64,000 nucleotides of DNA. Origin: Tsukamurella conjunctivitidis (lineage in GTDB: Bacteria; Actinomycetota; Actinomycetes; Mycobacteriales; Mycobacteriaceae). Both the position numbers and the translations under genes were made by a program. Each line of letters begins with the position of its first letter. The first letter of the stretch is position 1. The notes under the pieces were generated by a model. The model searched no databases. It saw nothing but the letters and a program-made list of their open reading frames with translations, and had not been told where the DNA came from. Positions 27,088 through 36,217 of this stretch are shown in pieces. The stretch is taken from contig NZ_VIGX01000003.1 of the NCBI RefSeq assembly GCF_007858475.1, forward strand, positions 342,252 to 406,251, given 5' to 3'.

Positions 27088-27699
27088 TCATCCCACGGCG
27101 TCGCGCGTCGGGACCGGGTGTCGGCCGGTCGCGATCAGCACGATGGTGAGTGTCGGGAGCGGGACATCTGTGGGGCCGTCACCGAGGACGAGATCGGAGT
27201 CGTCCGCCGTGAGCCGCAGCCCGTCGAGGTCGACGCCGAAGAAGGCGAGCCCCTCGGGAGTCGACCCGGCGACCGTCGCCGCGAGGACCTCGGGCGCGGG
27301 CCCGGGCAGGCCGAGCGGGAGGGTGATGTCGAGGCCGTGGATCACCTCGTGCGCGAGGGCGCCCTGTGTCGCGCCGGGCCCGGGGGTCCACCGGCTCGCG
27401 ACCCGGGCCTTCTGGATCGCCAGCAGCTCGGCGTCGGTGTACCGCGCGACGTCGGCGCGGGCGGTGCGGTCGACGGCGACGTTCACGTCGCCGCCCGCAG
27501 CGGCGAGCGCCGCCCCGAACTCCTCCTGGGTCTGGGTGTCGGTCATGTTCAGGTGAGCGACCACCTCGCGGATGCGCCAGCCGGCGCAGAGCGAGTCGGC
27601 GGCCCATTGCGCTGGTGCGAGGCCGCCGAGCAGCGCGGCCATCCGGGTGCGCTCGGCGACGGTGGCGTCGTACAGATCGGTGTCGGTGAGGACGGTCAT
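27088..27699 (-). CDS. Maleylpyruvate isomerase / DinB-like mycothiol-dependent enzyme
   Basis: A 203-residue protein of the actinobacterial 'maleylpyruvate isomerase family mycothiol-dependent enzyme' group (DinB-like four-helix bundle). The N-terminal helix RTRMAALLGGLAPAQWAADS is followed by CAGWRIREVVAHLNM, which carries the first metal His, and later HEVIHGLDITLPLGLP supplies further His ligands. Such proteins usually bind a divalent metal and may transfer mycothiol; the reaction here is unknown. AGGAGA six bases before the ATG supports the start. It lies upstream of the SigG-like gene. Confidence 0.78.
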   Translation of the reverse strand: MTVLTDTDLYDATVAERTRMAALLGGLAPAQWAADSLCAGWRIREVVAHLNMTDTQTQEEFGAALAAAGGDVNVAVDRTARADVARYTDAELLAIQKARVASRWTPGPGATQGALAHEVIHGLDITLPLGLPGPAPEVLAATVAGSTPEGLAFFGVDLDGLRLTADDSDLVLGDGPTDVPLPTLTIVLIATGRHPVPTRDAVG

Positions 27700-27804
27700 G
27701 ATGGTCTCCTGTGCTCTGGTCGGTCGTCACAGGTGCATACGAGCGGGACCGCCGGAATTCGTCGCGCGAGCGACTCGTCGTGGTCCGGGCCTATCCTGGG
27801 AGTC

Positions 27805-28419
27805 ATGGCGAACGACTTCACCCGCTTCGCGGCGGTGGCGGCCAAGCTCGCACGCGAGCACGGCCCGCGACTCGCGGCGCAGGTCGTGAACAGCCCTCCG
27901 GTCCGTGCGGGCCGCGAGGCGATCACCCAGGTGGTCACGCAGACGGTGAACCAGGCGCTCGGCCTGGAGGCACCGTCGGAGCCCAAGGAGTTCACGCCCG
28001 GCAGGCCCGTGACCCGCACCTCCACACCCACGGCGCTCATGGCGCGCGGCGTCTTCTACGCCCCGCAGCTCGACGGCCAGGCCGACCCGGGGGAGATCGT
28101 CTGGACCTGGGTGGAGTTCGAGGAGACGACGGGGCCGAACGCGGGCCAGGGCAAGGACCGACCGGTGCTGGTCGTCGGGCGGTCGGTGAACAGCCTGCTC
28201 GGGCTGATGCTGTCCAGCCAGGAGCGGCACATGGGCGATCCGGACTGGGTCGGCATCGGCTCGGGGCCGTGGGACGCCGATCAGCGCCCCTCGTGGGTGC
28301 GGCTCGATCGGGTGCTCGACGTGCCGGAGGACGGGATCCGTCGCGAGGGTGCCGTCCTGGACCGCCGGCGTTTCGAGTCTGTCGCACAGCGCCTGCGGGA
28401 CGATTACGGCTGGACCTGA
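27805..28419 (+). CDS. PemK/MazF-fold protein without an antitoxin
   Basis: A 204-residue protein whose residues about 95-200 resemble PemK/MazF ribonuclease toxins: GEIVWTWVEFEE followed by GKDRPVLVVGRS, then a WVRLDRVLDVPED segment and the final helix DRRRFESVAQRLRDDYGW. An extra helical N-terminal domain of about 85 residues (FTRFAAVAAKLAREHGPRLA) is unlike classical short toxins of 110-120 aa. No antitoxin gene overlaps it, so it may be a housekeeping member of the fold. The position near lepA is like Rv2405 in M. tuberculosis. The start is supported by TATCCT at 27792-27797, 7 nt upstream (leaderless pattern). Confidence 0.65.
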   Translation: MANDFTRFAAVAAKLAREHGPRLAAQVVNSPPVRAGREAITQVVTQTVNQALGLEAPSEPKEFTPGRPVTRTSTPTALMARGVFYAPQLDGQADPGEIVWTWVEFEETTGPNAGQGKDRPVLVVGRSVNSLLGLMLSSQERHMGDPDWVGIGSGPWDADQRPSWVRLDRVLDVPEDGIRREGAVLDRRRFESVAQRLRDDYGWT

Positions 28420-28420
28420 G

Positions 28421-28828
28421 TCAGTCCACGACGGCTGCGACGGCCTCGAGTTCGACGAGCTGATCGTCGTAGCCGAGAACGGTGACGCCGAGGAGCGTAC
28501 TGGGCACGTCGTGGTCACCGAAGGCAGTGCGAACGACGTCCCAGGCGGTGACGAGGTCGGACTGCGACGTGGACGCGACGAGGACGCGGGTGTGGAGCAC
28601 GTCCTCGAGAGTCGCCCCGGCCGCCTCGAGGGCGATCACCAGGTTCTCGACGCACCGCGCCGCCTGCGCGGCGTAGTCCCCCGCACCGACAGTCGCTCCG
28701 TCGAGGGCGAGAGGGCACGCGCCGGCCAGGAAGATCAGCCGGGCGTCGGCGGGTGCCGTCGCCGCATAGGCGTACTGGGCGACATCGCTCAGCGCGGACG
28801 AACGGATGAGACTCACCTGGCTCGGCAT
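28421..28828 (-). CDS. RidA/YjgF family protein
   Basis: A 135-residue member of the Rid family, whose RidA members deaminate reactive enamine or imine intermediates from PLP enzymes. Family marks include LIFLAGACPLALDG near residue 32, YAAQAARCVENLVIALEAAG near 55, and VLHTRVLVASTSQSDLVTAW near 82, with the ending LVELEAVAAVVD. The catalytic Arg is probably the R in HTRVLVA. It converges on the PemK-fold gene with one base between the stops. The closest neighbours on its strand give no pathway hint. Confidence 0.83.
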   Translation of the reverse strand: MPSQVSLIRSSALSDVAQYAYAATAPADARLIFLAGACPLALDGATVGAGDYAAQAARCVENLVIALEAAGATLEDVLHTRVLVASTSQSDLVTAWDVVRTAFGDHDVPSTLLGVTVLGYDDQLVELEAVAAVVD

Positions 28829-28848
28829 GCCCCGAGCCTGTCACACCG

Positions 28849-29535
28849 TCACCCGAGGATCGCCGCGACCTTCTGCGCGGTCTCCTTGGCGGAGCCCGGA
28901 TTCTGGCCGGTGACGAGGTTCCCGTCGACCACCGTGTAGGACGTGAACGGCAGCTTGCCCTTCCGGTACAGCGCGCCACGCTCCTTACAGCGCTCCTCGG
29001 CGTTGTACGGAACGAGCTTGTCTACGCGGGCGAGAACCTCTTCCTGCCAGGCGAAACCTGTCATCTCCCGCCCCGCGATGAGGTACTCGCCGTTCGACAG
29101 CGTGGTGTCGAGCAGGCCGCAGTAGCCGTGGCAGACCGAGGAAACGACGTCGCCCCGCTCGTAGAGCTCCCGCGTGATCCGCTGCAGCCCTTCGCTGCCC
29201 GGGAAGTCGTACATCACGGCGTGGCCGCCGGTGAAGTAGATCGCGTCGAAGTCGGCGGAATCGACCTCTTCCGGGCTGAGCGTGTTCTCCAGGAGCTTCA
29301 TCCGCTCGGGATCGGCGTGCCACGCCTTGGCGGTCCTGTCGTAGTTCGGGAACTTCAGCGACCGCGGTTCCAACGGCGACGCTCCCCCGGACGGACTGAC
29401 GAGGACCTGTTCGTAGCCCTTCTCCTCGAAGACGTGCCAGGCGTGCGTGAGCTCCGAGAGCCACAGGCCCGTCTTGTGTGACGGGTCGTCGTACTGCCCG
29501 ACGTTGGTGACGACGTTGAGGATCCGCTTCGACAT
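28849..29535 (-). CDS. Hsp31/DJ-1 family protein (type 1 glutamine amidotransferase-like)
   Basis: A 228-residue member of the DJ-1/PfpI superfamily, most like Hsp31-type chaperone/glyoxalase III proteins that detoxify methylglyoxal or repair glycated proteins. The nucleophile is Cys135 in [14 protein letters not shown], with the acidic partner in [13 protein letters not shown] near residue 103. The ATG at 29535 is chosen because AGGAG lies seven bases upstream (CAGGTAGGAGCCACCATG on the complement). A promoter with -35 TTGCTT and -10 TAATGT overlapped by a perfect inverted repeat lies just upstream, so expression is likely controlled by a repressor or activator encoded elsewhere. Confidence 0.85.
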   Translation of the reverse strand: MSKRILNVVTNVGQYDDPSHKTGLWLSELTHAWHVFEEKGYEQVLVSPSGGASPLEPRSLKFPNYDRTAKAWHADPERMKLLENTLSPEEVDSADFDAIYFTGGHAVMYDFPGSEGLQRITRELYERGDVVSSVCHGYCGLLDTTLSNGEYLIAGREMTGFAWQEEVLARVDKLVPYNAEERCKERGALYRKGKLPFTSYTVVDGNLVTGQNPGSAKETAQKVAAILG

Positions 29536-29571
29536 GGTGGCTCCTACCTGGAAGGATTGCGCTGTTGACAC

Positions 29572-29605
29572 TGCTTACATTAGCGCACTCAGGCTATGTA
29601 AGCAA
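29572..29605 (-). promoter_or_regulatory. Promoter with overlapping palindromic operator for the Hsp31-like gene
   Basis: On the complement, -35 TTGCTT (29605-29600) and -10 TAATGT (29582-29577) are separated by exactly 17 bp. A perfect 9-bp inverted repeat, TGCTTACAT (29572-29580) and ATGTAAGCA (29596-29604), covers both boxes. A dimeric repressor bound here would block polymerase. The spacing of the half-sites (24 bp centre to centre) and the sequence fit a winged-helix dimer such as HxlR or MarR, but no regulator gene is adjacent. Confidence 0.7.
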
Positions 29606-29629
29606 TGCACACATCGATGTCCGGCGCGG

Positions 29630-32134
29630 TCACGCCTCCAGATGGGCCCGCAGGAATCGCCCCGTGACACTCTCCGGGGCCGCCGCCACATCCTCCGGCG
29701 TCCCCTGCGCGACGACGGTGCCACCCGCGGCGCCGCCACCCGGCCCCAGGTCGATGACGTGGTCGGCGTTCGCGATCATGTCCAGATCGTGTTCGACGAC
29801 CACGACCGTGGCGCCCCGCTCGACGAGCCGCTGCAGCACCTCGAGCAGCACCCGGACGTCCCTCGGGTGCAGGCCGACGGAGGGCTCGTCGAGGACGAAG
29901 ACCGCATCGGACTGATCACGGCCGAGCTCGCCCGCCAGCTTGAGTCGCTGCGCCTCGCCGCCGGAGAGGGCAGGGGTGGCCTCGCCGAGAGTGAGGTAAC
30001 CCAGGCCGAGGTCGGCGAGGGTGCCCAGCTTCTTCGCGATCCGGGGCACGGGCACGACGTCGGCCGCCTCGCGCACGCTGAGCGCCAACAGATCCGGGAG
30101 CGGGCGCCCCGCACCTTCCGGCGCCTCGGGCCAGCGCACCGCCGCGGCCTCGGGGGCGTACCGTCGGCCCAGGCAGGCCGGGCATTCGATGTCGACATCG
30201 GGCAGGAACTGCACGTCGAGCGAGACCTGGCCCGTGCCGTCGCACCGCGGGCAGCGCAGGGAGCCCGTGTTGTAGGAGAACGCGCCGGCCTTGAGTCCGG
30301 CAGCCTTCGCCGCCTCGGTCTTCGCGTACTCGCGCCGCAGGTCGTCGAGCACGCCGCTGTAGGTCGCGACGGTCGAGCGCACGTTGACGCCGATGGGCGT
30401 GGCGTCCACCAGGTTCACGCGACCGAGGCCCGGTGCGTCGAGGACGGTGACGTGCGCGGGCAGGGTCTCGCCGGCCACCGCCGCGGCCAGGGCCGGTACG
30501 AGCCCCTCGAGGACCAGCGTCGACTTCCCGGACCCCGATACCCCGGTCACCGCGGTCATCCGGCTCACGGGGAGGTCGACGGCGAGCGCGTGCACGGTGT
30601 GGATAGAGGCGGTCTCCAGGCGGATCCGGCCGTGCGCGAAGACCTCCGCGTCGGGCGTACGCGGCCTGGTGCGGACGGGCACGCGCCCGGCCAGGTAGGG
30701 GCCGAGCACGGATGCGTCGTAGCCCTCGATCTCCCCGACGGTGCCCTGCGCGACGAGTGTGCCGCCCTCCGCGCCCGAGCCGGGACCGATCTCGATGAGG
30801 TGCTCGGCCTCGCGCAGCACGTCCAGGTCGTGATCCACGACGACGACGGAGTTGCCGTCCCGCAACAGGTCCCGCACCACACCGATCAAGCCCTCGACGT
30901 TCGCGGGGTGCAACCCGACCGAGGGCTCGTCGAGCACGTACAGCACGCCGGTCGTCCGATTGCGGACCGCCCGCGCGAGTTGGACGCGCTGCCGCTCGCC
31001 GGTCGAGAGCGTGGAGCCCGCGCGATCCAGGCCCAGGTAGCCCAAGCCCAGCTCCCGGAGCCGCCGCGCGATGGAGTCCAGCGTGTCGACGAGGATCGCG
31101 GCCATCTCCCGCATGTCGCGCGGAAGCGGGTCGACGGTGCCGGACGCCCACGCCACGACCTCGTCGAGCGTCATCGCGGTGACGTCGGCGAGCCCGAGAT
31201 CACCGATGCGCGGCGTGCGGGCCTGCGGACTCAATCTCGTTCCGCCGCAGTCGGGGCAGACGCCCGCGTGCACGAATTTGGTGATCCGCCCGAGCCCCGC
31301 CTCGGTGGTCGCCTTGTCCAGCGCCTCCTGCACCGCGGCGTAGGCGTTGCGATAGGTGAAGTTGACCTCGAACAGCTTTCCGTTCTTGCTGGAGACCGCG
31401 ACTTTCCGCTTCTCGGCGGGGCCGTGCAGCACGATCTCGCGCTCGGCAGCGGTGAGGTCCGCGTAGGGCACGTCGATCCGCACGCCGAGGTCCTCGACGA
31501 CCTGCGGCATGAACGCGAACCCGAACATCGACCAGGGCGCGACGGCACCGTCGGCGATGGTCTTCGTGGGATCGGGCACGAGCGCGGCCCCGTCGATCTC
31601 GCGGACGGTGCCCGTCCCCGAGCAGGTGGGGCAGGCACCGTCGGAGTTGAACGCGAGGGCCTCCGCCCCCGGTGGGGCGAAGACGGCCGCGCAGACGGGA
31701 CAGGTGAGGTCGAGACCGACGGCGACGTCGATGGTGGGATCGAGGTAGTGGCCGTTCGGGCAGCGGTGCGAGGCGAGCCGGGAGAACATGAGCCGCAGCA
31801 CGTTCAGCAGCTCGGTACTGGTGCCGAAGGTGCTGCGCACGCCGGGCACACCGGGCCGCTGCCGCAACGCGAGGGCCGCGGGGACGTGCTCGACCGAGTC
31901 GACGGCGGCCCGCGGCGCCTGCGCCATGCGGCGGCGGGTGTACGTCGACAGCGCCTCCAGGTAGCGGCGCGAGCCCTCGGCGTAGAGCACGCCCATCGCC
32001 AGCGAGGACTTGCCGCTGCCGGAGACTCCGGCGATCGCGACCAGTCGCCGCAGGGGCACGTCGACGTCGAGGGACCGCAGGTTGTGCACCCGCGCTCCGC
32101 GGACGGCGATCCGCAGCGGGGCGTCGTCGGTCAT
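29630..32134 (-). CDS. UvrA2-like ABC ATPase lacking the UvrB-binding domain
   Basis: An 834-residue UvrA homologue, shorter than canonical UvrA (about 940-970). It has two ATPase modules: Walker [10 protein letters not shown] near residue 36 with signature [15 protein letters not shown], and a second GVSGSGKST near 505 with [16 protein letters not shown]. The zinc modules TCPVCA...[14 protein letters not shown] and [10 protein letters not shown]...[10 protein letters not shown] are present. The UvrB-binding insertion that should lie between RCPNGHY (about 137) and the first zinc pair is missing: only some 20 residues separate them. This is the UvrA2 pattern, associated with damage or drug tolerance rather than core repair. 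It is the last gene of a four-gene run after the transglutaminase gene. Confidence 0.88.
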   Translation of the reverse strand: MTDDAPLRIAVRGARVHNLRSLDVDVPLRRLVAIAGVSGSGKSSLAMGVLYAEGSRRYLEALSTYTRRRMAQAPRAAVDSVEHVPAALALRQRPGVPGVRSTFGTSTELLNVLRLMFSRLASHRCPNGHYLDPTIDVAVGLDLTCPVCAAVFAPPGAEALAFNSDGACPTCSGTGTVREIDGAALVPDPTKTIADGAVAPWSMFGFAFMPQVVEDLGVRIDVPYADLTAAEREIVLHGPAEKRKVAVSSKNGKLFEVNFTYRNAYAAVQEALDKATTEAGLGRITKFVHAGVCPDCGGTRLSPQARTPRIGDLGLADVTAMTLDEVVAWASGTVDPLPRDMREMAAILVDTLDSIARRLRELGLGYLGLDRAGSTLSTGERQRVQLARAVRNRTTGVLYVLDEPSVGLHPANVEGLIGVVRDLLRDGNSVVVVDHDLDVLREAEHLIEIGPGSGAEGGTLVAQGTVGEIEGYDASVLGPYLAGRVPVRTRPRTPDAEVFAHGRIRLETASIHTVHALAVDLPVSRMTAVTGVSGSGKSTLVLEGLVPALAAAVAGETLPAHVTVLDAPGLGRVNLVDATPIGVNVRSTVATYSGVLDDLRREYAKTEAAKAAGLKAGAFSYNTGSLRCPRCDGTGQVSLDVQFLPDVDIECPACLGRRYAPEAAAVRWPEAPEGAGRPLPDLLALSVREAADVVPVPRIAKKLGTLADLGLGYLTLGEATPALSGGEAQRLKLAGELGRDQSDAVFVLDEPSVGLHPRDVRVLLEVLQRLVERGATVVVVEHDLDMIANADHVIDLGPGGGAAGGTVVAQGTPEDVAAAPESVTGRFLRAHLEA

Positions 32135-32147
32135 GCGTCGCGCACGG

Positions 32148-32990
32148 TCATGCGAGGCGGGTGATCTCGACGACGACGTCGAGGTCCGAGGCGCCGCCGC
32201 CGGCGATCACACCGCGTAGGGGCGGTACGTCGGCGTAGTCGCGCCCCACGCCCACGGACACGTGCCGCTCGCCGATCGGCACGTCGTTGGTCGGGTCGTA
32301 GCCGCGCCACTGGCCCGTCCACGCCTCGATCCAGGCGTGCGACTCCCCCGCCACCGTCGAACCGACCTCGGCGTCGCGCTGCGGGTGCAGGTAGCCCGAG
32401 ACGTATCGCGCCGGGACGCCGACGCTGCGCAGCAGGAGCAGCGTCAGGTGCGCGTAGTCCTGGCAGACGCCCTTGCGCTCGTCCCAGGCGTCGATCGCCG
32501 ACGAATGCACGCCGGTGGTACCCGGCACGTAGTCGAGCTCCTCGTGCACCCAGCGGCACACCGCGAGCACGGCCTCGTCGGGCTCGAGATCCTTGACCAG
32601 CTTCTTCGCCTGCGCGGCGAGCTTGCGCTGCTTGGGCACGTAGTCGGTGTAACTGAGCAGCTCGTCGAAGCGGTCCCGCACACGGTCCGTCGCGAGCTCG
32701 TCCCAGGTCACCACGTCGCCCGATTCGTCGGCGGCCTCGGTCTCCACGACCGAGGCGCCCGTCACCTCGAGGGCGGTGTGCGGGGCGTGCAGGTCGAAGG
32801 CGGTGACCGCGGTACCCCAGTAGTCGGTGTACCGGTACGCACGCGTCGCGGGCACGGTCTCGACGCGGTTGAGGATCACGTTCTGCCGCTGATCGCTGCG
32901 CGGGGTCAATCGGGCCTCGTTGTACGACGAGGTGACCGGTGCGTTGTACCCGAAACCGGTGGAGTGCACGACTCGAAGACGCCAGCTCAC
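32148..32990 (-). CDS. Transglutaminase-like cysteine protease (Rv2409c-like)
   Basis: A 280-residue protein with the bacterial transglutaminase N-terminal beta domain (RLRVVHSTGFGYNAPVTSSY) and a transglutaminase core. The catalytic triad is visible: Cys in KGVCQDYAHLTLLLLRSVGV, His in GESHAWIEAW and Asp in GYDPTNDVP. It has no signal peptide and is probably cytosolic. The GTG at 32990 overlaps the stop of the alpha-E gene (GTGA). With the ATP-grasp and alpha-E proteins it forms a set conserved in many bacteria, thought to synthesise and cleave or cross-link a peptide; no substrate has been established to my knowledge. Confidence 0.9.
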   Translation of the reverse strand: MSWRLRVVHSTGFGYNAPVTSSYNEARLTPRSDQRQNVILNRVETVPATRAYRYTDYWGTAVTAFDLHAPHTALEVTGASVVETEAADESGDVVTWDELATDRVRDRFDELLSYTDYVPKQRKLAAQAKKLVKDLEPDEAVLAVCRWVHEELDYVPGTTGVHSSAIDAWDERKGVCQDYAHLTLLLLRSVGVPARYVSGYLHPQRDAEVGSTVAGESHAWIEAWTGQWRGYDPTNDVPIGERHVSVGVGRDYADVPPLRGVIAGGGASDLDVVVEITRLA

Positions 32991-33970
32991 AGCTCCCCCT
33001 CCAGGATGGTGTCGATGTCGCCGCGGGCGCGGGCGTCGGTCCACGCGACGTAGGGCGTCACGTGGAAGTAGCGGGCGGTGATCGCCTCACCGGCGGCCTG
33101 GCCCAGCTCCTGCATCGCGAGCAGGCGCCGCTGCAGATCGTCGAGGAGTTCGCCCGGGGCGAGGAACTCGAGCTCGCCGCGGGCGCGGCCCAGCAGTCGC
33201 TGCGCCTCGGTGCGGGTGCCGAGCCGGCCCTCGCGGCCGCCCTCGATGGCGCTCAGGCAGTCCTCGGCCGTCGTGAGCGCGTGGATCACCGACCGCGGGA
33301 ACAGGCGGTCGACGAGGATGAACTCGACGACCCGGGTCGCGTCGAGCACGCCGCGGTGCGTGCGCAGGTAGGTGTCGTGGGCGCCGGTCGCGCGGAGCAC
33401 GGTGACCCATGTCGGGGCGTTCGCGCGGTCACCGGCGCGGGAGAGCAGCAGGCGCACGGCCATGTCCATCCGCTCGATAGAGCGGCCCAGCAGCAAGAAC
33501 CGGTAACCCTCGTCGCGCGAGAGGGTCGAGTCGGTGAGGCCGGCGAACATCGCGGCGCGGTTCTTGATGTAGTTCAGGAACTCGTGCGGGCCCAGTCGCC
33601 GCGCGGCGCGCTCGCGCTCGGCGAGACCGTTGTAGGTGGCGTTGAGGCACTCCCACATCTCGGAACTGGTCACCTCGCGGGCGCCGCGGGCGTTCTCGCG
33701 GGCCGACGCGACACTGGCGGCGATCGAGCCGCTGCCCGGGTCCCGGTTGTAGGCCACGACCTCGGTCACCGACCGCAGGTCCAGGGGCTGGTCGGCGGGC
33801 GGTTCCGGGATGCCCAGGACGCGGACGAGTTGGCGGGAGGCCCGGTCCTCGTCGATGGTGGCGTCCTCGAGGAACTGGTGGACGGTCACGTCGAGCATGC
33901 GGGCGGTGTCGTCGGCGCGTTCGGCGTAGCGACCGATCCAGTACAGCGCCTCGGCGTTACGGGCGAGCAT
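32987..33970 (-). CDS. Alpha-E domain protein (DUF403, Rv2410c-like)
   Basis: A 327-residue, almost wholly helical protein. The start [20 protein letters not shown] and the later FLLLGRSIERMDMAVRLLLS are the family hallmarks of the alpha-E (DUF403) domain, with conserved Arg and Glu residues. The domain has no proven reaction and always accompanies the circularly permuted ATP-grasp protein. It overlaps the ATP-grasp gene by 14 bp and the transglutaminase gene by 4 bp, so stoichiometric, coupled synthesis and a complex are likely. Confidence 0.9.
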   Translation of the reverse strand: MLARNAEALYWIGRYAERADDTARMLDVTVHQFLEDATIDEDRASRQLVRVLGIPEPPADQPLDLRSVTEVVAYNRDPGSGSIAASVASARENARGAREVTSSEMWECLNATYNGLAERERAARRLGPHEFLNYIKNRAAMFAGLTDSTLSRDEGYRFLLLGRSIERMDMAVRLLLSRAGDRANAPTWVTVLRATGAHDTYLRTHRGVLDATRVVEFILVDRLFPRSVIHALTTAEDCLSAIEGGREGRLGTRTEAQRLLGRARGELEFLAPGELLDDLQRRLLAMQELGQAAGEAITARYFHVTPYVAWTDARARGDIDTILEGEL

Positions 33971-35618
33971 GGGGCGCCTCCTGACGGGCCTGCTGTTGCT
34001 GTTGGTCCTGCGAACTGAGTTCGGGGCCGAGTTCCACCTGCTGCTGTTCCGCGAGGTCGCGACTCGGGACGACCTCGACGCCCTCGAGTTCCGCCTCCGC
34101 GGCCGAGGAGCGGGCGGCGAGCACCCAGGTGTCCTTGGAACCGCCGCCCTGGCTGGAGTTCACGACGAGGGAGCCCTCGGGCAGCGCGACGCGGGTCAGG
34201 CCGCCGGGCAGGACCCACACGTCGTCGCCGTCGTTGACCGCGAAGGGCCGCAGGTCGACGTGGCGCGGCCGCGCCTGCTCGCCGATCTTGGTGGGCACCG
34301 TCGACAACTGCATGACCGGCTGCGCGATCCATCCGCGCGGATCCGCGGCGACCTTGCGGCGCATGGTCGCGAGCTCCTTGTCGCTCGCATCGGGGCCGAA
34401 GACGATGCCGTACCCACCGGAGCCCTCGACGGGCTTGATCACCAGCTCGTCGATCCGGTCCAGCACCTCCTCGCGCTCGTCGTCGAGCCAGCAGCGCAGG
34501 GTGTCCACGTTCTGCAGCAGCGGCTTCTCACCGAGGTAGTAGTCGATGATGTCGGGCACGTAGGTGTAGGTCAGCTTGTCGTCGGCGACACCGTTGCCCA
34601 CCGCGGAGCTGATCACCACGTTGCCGGCGCGCGCCGCGTTGAGCAGGCCCGCGACGCCCAGCACGGAGTTCGGGAGGAACTGCATCGGGTCGAGGAATTC
34701 GTCGTCGATGCGGCGGTAGATCACGTCCACCTGTTGCTCGCCGCTCGTGGTGCGCATGTAGACCACGTTGTCGCGGCAGAAGAGGTCGCGCCCCTCGACC
34801 AGCTCGACGCCCATCTGCCGGGCCAGCAGGGAGTGCTCGAAGTAGGCCGAGTTCGCCATACCGGGTGTGAGAACCACCACGGTCGGGTCGGCCTCGTTCG
34901 ATGCCGCACTGCGCCGCAGCGCGCGCAGCAGATGGGAGCTGTAGTCGGCGACCGCGCGCACGCGGTGCCGCTGGAACAGGTCCGGGAAGACCTGGGCCAT
35001 GGTGCGGCGGTTCTCCATCACGTAGCTCACCCCCGACGGGGAGCGCAGGTTGTCCTCGAGCACGCGGAAGGTGCCCTCGGCGTCCCGGATCAGGTCGATG
35101 CCCGCGACGTGGATGCGCACACCGTTGGGCGGGCGGATCCCCGCCGCCTGCCGGTGGAAGTGCGCGCACGAGGTGACCAGCCGCTTGGGCACGACCCCGT
35201 CGCGCAGGATCTCCTGCTCGGAGTAGATGTCGTCCAGGAACATCTCCAGCGCCTGAACCCGCTGCTTGATGCCCTTCTCCAGGCGGTTCCACTCCGCGGC
35301 GGCGATCACCCGGGGCACCAGGTCCAGCGGGAAGGGCCGCTCGCGGCCCTCCAGCGAGAACGTGATGCCCTGATCGATGAAGGCGGCACCGAGCGCGTCG
35401 ACACGGGCCGCCAGGTCCGATTCGTCGGCCGAGGAGAGCGCGCCGAAGATCCGCTTGTAGGGGGCGCGGACGGTGCCGTCGTCGGCGAACATCTCGTCGA
35501 ACGCCCGCCCGAACGACGGTGCGTCGTCATAGCCCCCGAAGAGGGGCGCCTCGTCGGACAATCGGGGGGCGGCAGCCTGCTTCCGGGTCGCGGACTTGGC
35601 CTGTTTCTGCGGGGTCAC
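33957..35618 (-). CDS. Circularly permuted type 2 ATP-grasp protein (Rv2411c-like)
   Basis: A 553-residue peptide-ligase-like enzyme formerly split as DUF404 and DUF407. The N-terminal part has [20 protein letters not shown]. The ATP-grasp core shows [58 protein letters not shown] and [20 protein letters not shown]. It probably forms an amide bond using ATP, with an acyl-phosphate intermediate. It is first in the operon followed by alpha-E, transglutaminase and UvrA2-like genes. The GTG at 35618 is preferred since only low-complexity sequence precedes the family domain; an ATG at 35786 would reach into the rpsT promoter. Confidence 0.88.
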   Translation of the reverse strand: MTPQKQAKSATRKQAAAPRLSDEAPLFGGYDDAPSFGRAFDEMFADDGTVRAPYKRIFGALSSADESDLAARVDALGAAFIDQGITFSLEGRERPFPLDLVPRVIAAAEWNRLEKGIKQRVQALEMFLDDIYSEQEILRDGVVPKRLVTSCAHFHRQAAGIRPPNGVRIHVAGIDLIRDAEGTFRVLEDNLRSPSGVSYVMENRRTMAQVFPDLFQRHRVRAVADYSSHLLRALRRSAASNEADPTVVVLTPGMANSAYFEHSLLARQMGVELVEGRDLFCRDNVVYMRTTSGEQQVDVIYRRIDDEFLDPMQFLPNSVLGVAGLLNAARAGNVVISSAVGNGVADDKLTYTYVPDIIDYYLGEKPLLQNVDTLRCWLDDEREEVLDRIDELVIKPVEGSGGYGIVFGPDASDKELATMRRKVAADPRGWIAQPVMQLSTVPTKIGEQARPRHVDLRPFAVNDGDDVWVLPGGLTRVALPEGSLVVNSSQGGGSKDTWVLAARSSAAEAELEGVEVVPSRDLAEQQQVELGPELSSQDQQQQQARQEAPHARP

Positions 35619-35716
35619 CCGGCCATCGTGCCGCACCCGCGCGGTTTCGGCAGCGGTCTCGTTCACGGCGTGGCAAGGTGACGGCCAGGCGGTGTTCCCG
35701 CGGGCGGCGTCGCGAT

Positions 35717-35745
35717 TTGGGTTGTATCCGGGCCACTGGTAACCT
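35717..35745 (+). promoter_or_regulatory. rpsT promoter
   Basis: TTGGGT (35717-35722) and TAACCT (35740-35745) are separated by 17 bp and fit a housekeeping sigma promoter. Transcription would start near 35752, leaving a leader of about 50 nt before the rpsT GTG. The 182-bp gap between the divergent ATP-grasp and rpsT genes contains nothing else I can identify. Confidence 0.6.
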
Positions 35746-35800
35746 GGTACGTCGGCAGTCAGTACCGGCTGTCCCTTTCGAGACAAGAGAGTTTGAACGC

Positions 35801-36061
35801 GTGGCCAACATCAAGTCCCAGATCAAGCGGATCAAGACCAACGAGCGCAACCGTCTGCGCAACCAGTCGGCGAAGTCGTCGCTGCGTACCGCCATCCGCC
35901 ACTTCCGCGAGGCCGTCGAGGCCGGGGACAAGGCCAAGGCCGGCGAGCTCCTCGTGAGCACCAGCCGCCAGCTCGACAAGGCCGCCAGCGCCGGCGTCAT
36001 CCACGCCAACCAGGCCGCCAACAAGAAGTCGGCCCTCTCGCTGGCGCTGAACAAGCTCTGA
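35801..36061 (+). CDS. rpsT: 30S ribosomal protein S20
   Basis: An 86-residue basic protein of the small ribosomal subunit that binds 16S rRNA. The sequence begins [20 protein letters not shown] and ends [14 protein letters not shown], the typical S20 pattern of long helices. The GTG start at 35801 is fixed by the conserved N-terminus; the upstream AAGAGAG is a weak ribosome-binding site. It stands alone between a strong promoter and a hairpin, divergent from the ATP-grasp operon and convergent with holA. Confidence 0.97.
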   Translation: MANIKSQIKRIKTNERNRLRNQSAKSSLRTAIRHFREAVEAGDKAKAGELLVSTSRQLDKAASAGVIHANQAANKKSALSLALNKL

Positions 36062-36083
36062 TCTTCCGCTAGACGCGCGTATC

Positions 36084-36140
36084 ACCGCGCCGCACCACCC
36101 ACCGGCACCACGCGGGCCGGGAATGGTACGGCGCGGTTTT
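36084..36140 (+). terminator. Terminator after rpsT
   Basis: A perfect 9-bp stem, ACCGCGCCG (36084-36092) with CGGCGCGGT (36129-36137), is followed by a short T-run (36137-36140). The 36-nt loop holds a second small stem, CCGGC (36102-36106) and GCCGG (36116-36120). It lies 23 bp after the rpsT stop. Confidence 0.55.
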
Positions 36141-36217
36141 CGCGTATCCGGGTGCGGGTGACGGAGCTCGACGGTCCCCGCAGTCCCCGTCGCGCCCCGG
36201 CCCGGTGTCGGCCCGGC

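Noticed and set aside
29447-32164. A 905-codon open frame on the plus strand
   Set aside because: It mirrors the UvrA2-like gene; the low-complexity translation matches no family I know.
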